Below, piece by piece: positions 34,034 to 40,120 of a stretch of 42,454 nucleotides of DNA. Below the pieces are notes generated by a model. That model searched no databases. It was not told the DNA's origin and saw only the letters and a list, made by a program, of their open reading frames with translations. Source of the DNA: Verrucomicrobium spinosum (lineage in GTDB: Bacteria; Verrucomicrobiota; Verrucomicrobiia; JADLBR01; JAIBCM01); assembly GCA_020718645.1 (NCBI GenBank), contig DYRQ01000008.1:1-42454 (forward strand), given 5' to 3'. Every line of letters begins with the position of its first letter. Positions within the stretch are counted from its first letter, which is position 1. The translations under genes were made by a program, and so were the position numbers.

Positions 34034-35062
34034 TCAGGCGTATTGAGGAAAAATATCCTCAGTCAAAACAGACCTTTCTCCCAAGGAGAATCTGAGCGAT
34101 GCCACCGCCCCGATCATCGCGGCATTATCCGTGCAATATTCAGGCGGCGCCAGTAATAGCGTTGCCCCCTCCTCCTGCGCCATTTTTTCTAACTCTGCAC
34201 GGAGAGCCCGGTTGCAGGCCACCCCCCCAGCCACAGCCAACAGCCGGATACCCGTCTCACGCACCGCCCTGCGAAATTTGGAAACAAGAGGATCAAGAAT
34301 TGCTTGTTGATAGGAGGCGCAGATATCACGATATCGAGCATCCGCCGGATCCGAGGGATGTCGGGAAAGATAAATTTTAAGAGCTGTTTTTAGACCGGAA
34401 AAACTGAAGTCCAACTCAGGGGAATGGAGCATACCTCTAGGAAAATCCACTGATTTAGCATCTCCTCCCCGCGCCGCTTTTTCTAGCGCGGGTCCTCCCG
34501 GATAACCCAACCCTAGAATTTTCGCCCCTTTGTCAAAAGCCTCACCAGCCGCGTCATCGCGCGTCGTCGCCAATCTTTGACAGGCGAGAGAAGGTGTCGC
34601 TCTGAGTATCATCGTGTGGCCTCCACTGACCACGAGCGCCAACCACTCCCCCACCTCAGACAAAGATGGAGCTTGGGCAGCAAGAAAAGGTGAAAGAAGA
34701 TGACCTTCGATATGATTGACCCCGAGGAAAGGTTTGCCAGCGGCTACCGCCAAAGCTTTCGCAAAAGAATGCCCCATGAGCAAGGCTACTGCAAGACCGG
34801 GGCCTCGTGTTGCCGCGACTACATCCAAGTCGTCTAACCCCAATCCAGCCTCCTCCAGTGCAGTGCGACAAAGTGGGTGCATCGCAGGCAGATGTTCGCG
34901 GGAAGCTAACTCGGGCACCACTCCACCAAATACTGCATGCTTCTGCGCTTGCGAGGAGATGATACTGGAAAGAACATGAAACTTGCCGCTCTCCCAGGCC
35001 ACCACCGAAGCAGCCGTCTCATCACAGGAAGTTTCCAGAGCCAGACAGATCACGCGCGACAC
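34034..35062 (-). CDS. tsaD: tRNA N6-adenosine threonylcarbamoyltransferase
   Basis: A 342-residue enzyme that transfers the threonylcarbamoyl group to A37 of ANN-decoding tRNAs, with TsaB and TsaE. The start is GTG 35062, which gives (M)SRVICLALETSCDETA and leaves seven bases after the ctpA stop. A longer frame from 35146 would overlap ctpA by 77 bases. The iron site is His117 and His121 in HIEGH. The ATP-binding and core motifs ALVVSGGHT, ILGLGYPGGP, FSFSGLKTAL and VAGGVACNRALRA are all present. The length matches the family. Confidence 0.94.
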   Translation of the reverse strand: MSRVICLALETSCDETAASVVAWESGKFHVLSSIISSQAQKHAVFGGVVPELASREHLPAMHPLCRTALEEAGLGLDDLDVVAATRGPGLAVALLMGHSFAKALAVAAGKPFLGVNHIEGHLLSPFLAAQAPSLSEVGEWLALVVSGGHTMILRATPSLACQRLATTRDDAAGEAFDKGAKILGLGYPGGPALEKAARGGDAKSVDFPRGMLHSPELDFSFSGLKTALKIYLSRHPSDPADARYRDICASYQQAILDPLVSKFRRAVRETGIRLLAVAGGVACNRALRAELEKMAQEEGATLLLAPPEYCTDNAAMIGAVASLRFSLGERSVLTEDIFPQYA

Positions 35063-35069
35063 AGGGCAA

Positions 35070-36377
35070 TCAACGGCTTTTTTCCGGCGCAGGCTCGACT
35101 GTAACCGGATCACGGCGGGTGTAGAACTGTATCCCCTTGAGGACATGAACTGCCCGTGTCAACTGCTCATCGTTGGCCAAGAGCACGGCTGCTTTCTCCA
35201 CCTCGGGAGTCGCCCCAGAGCGCAGTTTCAGCAATTCATCTTCCTCTTCGCGACTCAGCACCGCTTGGATAGATGGCGCCACCCCCTGTTCATGGATTAC
35301 TTGGTGACTCGGGGTATAGTATTTTGCCGTCGTGAGGCGGATCGCCGACTCATCCGGCAGTGGCAACACACTTTGGACACTCCCCTTGCCAAAAGTGGTC
35401 TCGCCGATCAGGATGGCTTTTTTCAAATCTTTCAAGGCACCCGCCACGATCTCCGCGCCACTCGCGCTATAGGTATTTACAAGCACAGCGATGGGATAGC
35501 CCGAATGCTTCAATCCAGCAGGGCTCCTCACCACACTGCGCTGCGCGGGATTCCTCCCCTCGGTGGTCACAATGATTTCTCCGGCGGGAATAAACTTGCC
35601 AGCCACATCCGCTGCGGAGGCTAGCAAACCACCTGGATTATTGCGTAGGTCAAGAATCAGAGCCCCCATGCTTTGACTCTCGAGAGTCCTCAGCGCATTC
35701 TCAAATTCGTCGGCTGTCGGCTCGTTGAACTGCGTGATACGAATATAGCCGACCAACTCCCCACCTGTCAGTTCTGACTCCAAGAGACGCACATCCTTTA
35801 CGCTCTCAATCCGTATGATATCTCGGGTGATTGAGAAGTCTTTAATCTCCTTGTCATTCCCCCGCATCACGGTGATTTTCACGGGTGTGCCAGGATCTCC
35901 TTTTAATTTTTTCACCACATCGCGCAGGGAGCTTTTCTCCATGGATTGACCGTCCACACGCACGATCCGGTCACCGGGCTGTATCCCAGCTTTGAAAGCG
36001 GGTCCACCTTCCTTGGGTGCCACGATCACGACAGCACCATCACGCGCACTAATCTCTATCCCAACGCCGCCAAACTGCCCTTCTGTCTCGCTGCGCATGT
36101 CAGAGAAATCTTCGGGCTCCAAAAACTGGCTATGCGGATCGAGTGCGGCAAGCATCCCTTTCAGAGCCCCGTAGGTGAGTTCCTTGTAGCTGACTTTCGA
36201 GCCATCTACATAGTGCTCACGGATGGTGGCCATCACTCTCGTAAAAAGTTGCACATGCGCATAACCAGCCTCGCGCTCCTCAGCTTCCGTCTTCTTAGAC
36301 TGGGACGCACCAGAGAGCACGGGGCACACCAACGCTAGCACCAATAAAGGCAGTATTTTTGAAAAATGGAACCTCAC
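35070..36377 (-). CDS. S41 family C-terminal processing protease
   Basis: A 435-residue periplasmic serine protease with a signal peptide (ILPLLVLALVCPVLSGAS). After a helical cap comes a PDZ domain (about 95-180, FGGVGIEISARDGAVVI, AGIQPGDRIVRVDG) and the S41 core. GYIRITQF, LDLRNNPGGLL and the nucleophile Ser in NTYSASGAEIVAGAL are present, and the base Lys lies in ETTFGKGSVQ. This is the CtpA/Prc Ser-Lys dyad. It trims or degrades periplasmic proteins by their C-termini. The start is GTG; a hairpin (36382-36404) sits five bases ahead of it. tsaD follows after seven bases. Confidence 0.93.
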   Translation of the reverse strand: MRFHFSKILPLLVLALVCPVLSGASQSKKTEAEEREAGYAHVQLFTRVMATIREHYVDGSKVSYKELTYGALKGMLAALDPHSQFLEPEDFSDMRSETEGQFGGVGIEISARDGAVVIVAPKEGGPAFKAGIQPGDRIVRVDGQSMEKSSLRDVVKKLKGDPGTPVKITVMRGNDKEIKDFSITRDIIRIESVKDVRLLESELTGGELVGYIRITQFNEPTADEFENALRTLESQSMGALILDLRNNPGGLLASAADVAGKFIPAGEIIVTTEGRNPAQRSVVRSPAGLKHSGYPIAVLVNTYSASGAEIVAGALKDLKKAILIGETTFGKGSVQSVLPLPDESAIRLTTAKYYTPSHQVIHEQGVAPSIQAVLSREEEDELLKLRSGATPEVEKAAVLLANDEQLTRAVHVLKGIQFYTRRDPVTVEPAPEKSR

Positions 36378-36381
36378 ACTC

Positions 36382-36404
36382 CAAGCAGGTTAGCACCCTG
36401 CTTG
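36382..36404. other. Hairpin in the ctpA-like leader
   Basis: An 8-bp perfect stem, CAAGCAGG/CCTGCTTG, with a seven-base loop, five bases upstream of the protease GTG. On the minus strand T6 precedes it, so it is not a terminator for that strand. It may limit access to the start. Confidence 0.4.
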
Positions 36405-36562
36405 AAAAAAGTAAAGACACCGCATGGCTTACGGCAAACTCTGCGCACCGAGACGAGAGCTAGAACCCCTAATAAAACAGCTAGGGTCAGGCAATGAGAA
36501 ACCACCCACCGCAGGTGTAACCAAGGAGAAACCCTTGTCACACCCCGCGACTAGGAGATTTT

Positions 36563-37174
36563 TTAGATGGCCCCACCTGCGTATTCGATGCCTTGGCGTT
36601 TATCCAAAGCGATCACCTCGCCACTCTTGGGCTGGGTCTTGAGGTCGTAAACACTGTTTTCTACAGGCTGGCAAGTCTGAGCATCATACACCATCACAGA
36701 GGCTTTCCCTTTGCTCCCTTCGCTGGCCGGCACATCCACAGCAACATATTTAGGAGCTTTGTAAGAGGGCTGAGCTTGGGCAACAGTGGTCTTAGACGAA
36801 CTGGTGCTCGTGGATTTGGCTTTCGTATTCTTAGCTTTAGCTTCAGCCAAGGCAGCCTCTTCTTTTTTATTCATGGCAGCAACCGCAGCCTTGGCTCGCT
36901 GATCTGCGATAGCACGCTGCTGTTTATTTGCCTCGTGTTTGGCGATGAAATAAACCGTGGTGCCCACCAGCGTCGCCACACCCAAACCCAACAAAGCAGC
37001 CGAACCCGAGTTCATGCCAGAAGCGGCAGCAAGACCGCCAGCCAACAAGCCTGCTGCAGCACCCCATGTCATCCCCTGCTGCTCGGGAGAGCTACTGCAG
37101 GCGACAACAAAACTGCCACAGATAATCAGTGAGAGGATTCGAGCACGGATACCAGTAAAAATAGTAAGCAACAT
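36563..37174 (-). CDS. Glycine-zipper lipoprotein
   Basis: A 203-residue predicted outer membrane or periplasmic lipoprotein, started at ATG 37174. The signal IRARILSLIICGSFVVAC ends in a lipobox-like VVAC. A glycine-zipper region (about 33-76, GAAAGLLAGGLAAASG, GSAALLGLGVATLVG) would insert in or span a membrane. A basic, Ala/Lys-rich helix (about 80-130) and a beta-rich C-terminal part (KYVAVDVP, ASVMVYDAQTCQPV) follow. A TTG at 37210 opens the frame earlier but spoils the signal. The family and role are not recognised. Confidence 0.68.
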   Translation of the reverse strand: MLLTIFTGIRARILSLIICGSFVVACSSSPEQQGMTWGAAAGLLAGGLAAASGMNSGSAALLGLGVATLVGTTVYFIAKHEANKQQRAIADQRAKAAVAAMNKKEEAALAEAKAKNTKAKSTSTSSSKTTVAQAQPSYKAPKYVAVDVPASEGSKGKASVMVYDAQTCQPVENSVYDLKTQPKSGEVIALDKRQGIEYAGGAI

Positions 37175-37268
37175 GGCAACGATCCAAGCACAAGGGACAA
37201 AAATCGTCAAGCCTGAGCGAAAAAAACGCCTCTCATTTCACTGAAACGCTGGATTCCCGGCTCATTTT

Positions 37269-37727
37269 ATGCCAGATTTCCCCTGCATGAAAGACCCATT
37301 TTTAGCTGCTGCCATCGAAGAAGCCCGTCTCGGCCTGAGTGAGGGAGGCATCCCCATCGGCTCCGTGCTCGTGCACAACGGTCAAATCATCGGACGGGGG
37401 CACAATCGCCGAGTCCAGCGCGGCAGCGCCATCCTCCACGCTGAAATGGATGCCATTGAAAATGCTGGCCGCCTCTCGGCCAGTGTCTATCGCGCTTGCA
37501 CCCTCTACTCCACCCTCTCCCCCTGCCCCATGTGTTCGGGCACAGCCATTCTTTACAAGATTCCCCGTGTCATCGCCGGAGAAAACACCACTTTCCTCGG
37601 AGCCGAAGAGTGGATGCGCTCCCAAGGCGCCATAGTCGAAGTCTGGAACGACGAAGAGTGCATCCAGATGATGCGCGATTTTATCCGCGACAAACCGCAC
37701 CTCTGGAACGAGGATATCGGCGTCTGA
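37269..37727 (+). CDS. Cytosine deaminase-like nucleoside/base deaminase, resembling yeast Fcy1
   Basis: A 152-residue zinc hydrolase of the CDA fold. The zinc site is HAE (57-59) and PCPMC (85-89), that is His57, Cys86 and Cys89 with Glu59 as proton shuttle. Outside the motifs it is close to the fungal cytosine deaminase as I remember it: GGIPIGSVL, RGHNRRVQRGSAILH, ENAGRL, TLYSTLSPC, IPRVIAGEN, FI-x4-P-x2-W-x-EDIG at the end. Yeast Fcy1 is 158 residues. It probably converts cytosine, or a related base, to uracil. It stands alone and diverges from the lipoprotein gene. Confidence 0.87.
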   Translation: MPDFPCMKDPFLAAAIEEARLGLSEGGIPIGSVLVHNGQIIGRGHNRRVQRGSAILHAEMDAIENAGRLSASVYRACTLYSTLSPCPMCSGTAILYKIPRVIAGENTTFLGAEEWMRSQGAIVEVWNDEECIQMMRDFIRDKPHLWNEDIGV

Positions 37728-37807
37728 TCCCGCGCTCCCTGACACCTTCTTTCCCAGTGAGTATTTTTCCCATTTTCAAGCAGCCTCTTTAGTGCGATTA
37801 TAGTGTT

Positions 37808-38290
37808 ATGGACAGGGAACAACGCTTGGAAGCCGCACAAGGCTACCTGATGCTCGGCATGTTGACCGTGGCTCTCGACGAACTCTCACACCTGCCCAAG
37901 GAGGACTGGTTCCGCCCTGAAGCGCTCTCGCTCCAGATTACTATCCTCATGAAAATGCAGAGCTGGGAGAACGCCCTCAAGCTTCTCGACCCCCTGACCA
38001 AACTGGCACCAGAAGTGGAGGAATACCACCTCCATGCCGCTTACTGTCTGCACGAACTCAAACGCACCGAAGAAGCCAAGACCTGCCTCCTCACCGGCCC
38101 TGAGACTCTCCTCCACAACGCCCTTTTCCACTACAACCTCGCCTGCTACGAAACCCACTTGGGCGATGTAACCACAGCTAAACTCTGTCTGAAACGCTGT
38201 TTTGAACTCGATAAAAGCTACTATCCGGTTGCCCTCAAAGATAGCGACCTGACACCGCTGCGAGACTGGCTCACTTCCAAACCCTCCTAA
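37808..38290 (+). CDS. TPR-like helical repeat protein, paralogue of the gene at 24472
   Basis: A 160-residue cytoplasmic protein made of about four helical TPR-like repeats (LEAAQGYLMLGMLTVALDEL, WENALKLLDPLTKLAPEVEE, HYNLACYETHLGDVTTAKLC). It shares the YN-ACY, L-R and AL-D-DL-W ends with the protein at 24472-25035 but lacks that protein's longer N-terminal part. It probably acts as a protein-binding scaffold. It lies 80 bases after the deaminase and converges on flagellin, with the flagellin terminator between. Confidence 0.72.
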   Translation: MDREQRLEAAQGYLMLGMLTVALDELSHLPKEDWFRPEALSLQITILMKMQSWENALKLLDPLTKLAPEVEEYHLHAAYCLHELKRTEEAKTCLLTGPETLLHNALFHYNLACYETHLGDVTTAKLCLKRCFELDKSYYPVALKDSDLTPLRDWLTSKPS

Positions 38291-38337
38291 CCCGCTCTCA
38301 TACCGCAAGGGCTAGCCAGCGCCCCCCCCTATCGTGA

Positions 38338-38374
38338 ACAAAAAAAAGCCCCCCCCGCTTGCGCGGAGGGGGGC
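38338..38374 (-). terminator. Rho-independent terminator of flagellin
   Basis: A GC-rich 11-bp stem with one bulged A and a TTGC loop spans 38348-38374. On the minus strand it is followed by a run of seven to eight T. It sits 34 bases after the flagellin stop. It could also act weakly on the facing TPR gene. Confidence 0.9.
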
Positions 38375-38408
38375 ATGACTACCTTAACTCACTCTAGCTG
38401 GAAGTCCC

Positions 38409-39206
38409 TCAGCTCAGGAGCGCGAGGACTGCCTGCTGCGAGGCATTGGCTTGGGCGAGCATCGCTGTGCTGGCCTGGAGAAGAATATTATTCTTCGACA
38501 AGTCAGTGGATTCGGAGGCGATGTCCAAATCCTTGATGCGCGAGTTGGCCGCTTCCACATTGATCCGCTCTGTGCGGATGTTCTGAATGTGGAAGTTGAA
38601 CTTCGAGATATCCGAGTTCACCTCAGCACGGCGAGTGGTCACCGATGATAAGGCTGACGACAGCGATGTGATCGCACTCTTAGCCGAATCCAGCGTGTTG
38701 ATAGACACACTGTCCAGGCTCAGGCTCACCGTCTTGGTCACAAAAGTATCCACTGATCCCTCTGCGTTAATCGCAACGGTGATCGAGGACGCTGTGAACA
38801 ATGAGGTGCCGTTGAAGGTCGCATTACTCGCTATCGAGGTAATCTGCGTCTTCAAGATATCGAACTCGGTCGCGTAGTTAGCACGGTCAGAAGAGCCGAA
38901 GGCTCCGTTGGTCGCGCGCTGCGCTAGCTCGCTCATGCGGGTCAGCTGCTGTTGGATGGTTTGCAAGAAACCGTCGGTCGTTTGGGCAAACGACACCAGG
39001 TTCTGCGAACCCTCTACAGCGGCCATAAGCCGCTTGACCGAGGCGTCCAGTTTGCCGCTCACAGCGACACCGGCCGCATCGTCCGTGGGATCCGCTAATC
39101 GGGAACCCGCGGAGAGCTTCTTGATGTTCTTGGTCAACGCCTCGTTATTGAGGGTCAGATAGAATGAGGCGTTCAACGCGCCGACATTCGTTCCTATAGT
39201 TGCCAT
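38409..39206 (-). CDS. Flagellin
   Basis: A 265-residue minimal flagellin, the filament subunit. The start ATG 39206 gives MATIGTNVGALNASFYL and has AAGGAG nine bases upstream. The N-terminal D0/D1 part (1-145) shows LTKNIKKLSAGSRLADPTDDAAGVAVS and the helix ending in QRATNGAFGSSDR. The C-terminal D1/D0 part (about 180-265) has the VNSDISKFNFHIQNIRTERINVEAANSRIKD segment and ends NASQQAVLALLS. The variable D2/D3 region is almost absent, about 40 residues. No other flagellar gene is in the window. Its structured leader suggests post-transcriptional control (see the leader entry). Confidence 0.95.
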   Translation of the reverse strand: MATIGTNVGALNASFYLTLNNEALTKNIKKLSAGSRLADPTDDAAGVAVSGKLDASVKRLMAAVEGSQNLVSFAQTTDGFLQTIQQQLTRMSELAQRATNGAFGSSDRANYATEFDILKTQITSIASNATFNGTSLFTASSITVAINAEGSVDTFVTKTVSLSLDSVSINTLDSAKSAITSLSSALSSVTTRRAEVNSDISKFNFHIQNIRTERINVEAANSRIKDLDIASESTDLSKNNILLQASTAMLAQANASQQAVLALLS

Positions 39207-39338
39207 AGGTCTAGTCTCCTTGTTGTTCGGCCACATCATGTGGCCGCGCCGATCCTTCGGCAGCTCGTTTTGTGAAGGGTCGAGCAACCTTCACGACTAA
39301 ATCCTTTTAGCCGTTAACGGGATATTCGTCCTTTTTCT
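39207..39338 (-). promoter_or_regulatory. Structured flagellin leader with CsrA-type AGGA-loop hairpins
   Basis: Read on the minus strand, 5' to 3', the leader holds: a free AAGGAC near 39331; CCGTTAACGG (39311-39320); CTAAA-AGGA-TTTAG (39297-39310); GTGAAGG-N9-CCTTCAC (39272-39294); GCCGA-AGGA-TCGGC (39248-39261); CGGCCACA-TGA-TGTGGCCG (39228-39246); and the AAGGAG Shine-Dalgarno (39216-39221). Two hairpins show AGGA in a tetraloop, the preferred CsrA/RsmA target, and a further GGA is the ribosome binding site. Binding of one CsrA dimer to a loop and the Shine-Dalgarno would block translation, as known for hag in Bacillus. CsrA itself is not encoded here. Confidence 0.7.
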
Positions 39339-39348
39339 TAGAAACCTT

Positions 39349-39364
39349 AGCAAATTGTTGCCCC
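39349..39364 (-). promoter_or_regulatory. Candidate sigma-54 promoter of flagellin
   Basis: On the minus strand GG (39362-39363) and GC (39350-39351) are exactly ten bases apart. The -12 part reads TTTGCT, which is good, while the -24 part GGGC departs from TGGCAC. Initiation would fall near 39338, ahead of the hairpin series. Confidence 0.35.
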
Positions 39365-39387
39365 CGCCCTTGGACACCCCAAAAAAG

Positions 39388-39717
39388 TCATCCCATCTCT
39401 TCAAGCGCTTCACAGACCTGCTGCCAACCAGGAAAATTCCATGAATTCGGAAACCCTTGACATTGTTTTGGTTTTACAGGATGCACACGGCACCCTCGCC
39501 CATCAAACAGGATGCATTCGTGGTTCTCCCTGCTGCTCAAGGTCAGCGCTGTGCGGTCAGGCATTAACTCGGTATATTCTTGGATGAAATCCTGTTCTTC
39601 CATACCGAGAAAAGCTGAGAGCCGAGTGATGTCCGCCTCCTGGAGCTTGACCGTTCCAGGCCAAGTGCAACAGCGATTGCACCGCTGGCAAAAATACCAT
39701 TTTTTGAAAGTCTCCAC
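39388..39717 (-). CDS. YkgJ-type cysteine-cluster protein
   Basis: A 109-residue protein of the CxCxxCC (YkgJ/UPF0153) family, which is thought to chelate zinc or iron. The N-terminal cluster is FCQRCNRCC (Cys10, 13, 16, 17), and further cysteines are in NHECILFDGRGCRVHPVKPKQC near the end. The start is GTG 39717, with ACAGGTG about five bases upstream. It begins 22 bases after the 3' end of tRNA-Thr, so the two may be one transcript. Its biological role is unknown. Confidence 0.82.
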   Translation of the reverse strand: METFKKWYFCQRCNRCCTWPGTVKLQEADITRLSAFLGMEEQDFIQEYTELMPDRTALTLSSRENHECILFDGRGCRVHPVKPKQCQGFPNSWNFPGWQQVCEALEEMG

Positions 39718-39739
39718 GCAGGCACCTGTTGCAACAAGA

Positions 39740-39811
39740 AGCCGGAGAAGGGAATCGAACCCTCGACCCGCAGTTTACGAAACTGCTGCTCTACCACTGA
39801 GCTACTCCGGC
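39740..39811 (-). tRNA. tRNA-Thr (CGT)
   Basis: The acceptor stem GCCGGAG pairs with CTCCGGC, with discriminator T and no encoded CCA. The D-arm is GCTC-AGTGGTA-GAGC. The anticodon arm GCAGT-TTCGTAA-ACTGC gives CGT at 34-36. The T-arm GAGGG-TTCGATT-CCCTT closes with one G-T pair. Confidence 0.95.
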
Positions 39812-39823
39812 AGGCATGAGCCA

Positions 39824-39853
39824 ATTCTAGCCAGAATGCCTCCACTCTGACAA
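39824..39853 (-). promoter_or_regulatory. Sigma-70 promoter of tRNA-Thr
   Basis: On the minus strand TTGTCA (39848-39853) and TAGAAT (39824-39829), each five of six to consensus, are 18 bases apart. The tRNA begins 12 bases downstream of the -10 box. Confidence 0.55.
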
Positions 39854-39903
39854 GCCCGAGATAAGACTTTTAGCAAAACGCTGGGGCTTTGATAAAAAAA
39901 GAG

Positions 39904-39976
39904 AGGCGAGGGCCGGAATCGAACCGGCGAAATGGGGCTTTTGCAGAGCCCTGCCTTACCACTTGGCTACCCCGCC
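39904..39976 (-). tRNA. tRNA-Cys (GCA)
   Basis: The acceptor stem GGCGGGG pairs with CCTCGCC (one G-T), with discriminator T as is usual for tRNA-Cys and no encoded CCA. The anticodon arm GGGCT-CTGCAAA-AGCCC gives GCA. The T-arm is GCCGG-TTCGATT-CCGGC. A run of T follows about ten bases downstream. Confidence 0.96.
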
Positions 39977-39993
39977 TGAGGGTGAGAAGGTTC

Positions 39994-40021
39994 ATTATGC
40001 AGACCCATCGCACAGACGCAA
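39994..40021 (-). promoter_or_regulatory. Sigma-70 promoter of tRNA-Cys
   Basis: On the minus strand TTGCGT (40016-40021) and CATAAT (39994-39999) are 16 bases apart, with the tRNA starting 17 bases downstream of the -10 box. Confidence 0.5.
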
Positions 40022-40120
40022 GCGCGTTTTTGTGATTGCTTCTTCCCCGCTACAGAGGACTTTGAAAGTATATCCCATCTTGCTCTAGGAAATGGATAGA
40101 CCACCACAGAATCAGATTCG

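Noticed and set aside
39740-39976. Integration site of a mobile element at the tRNA genes
   Set aside because: No integrase, no repeated tRNA 3' end and no atypical island are seen on either side.
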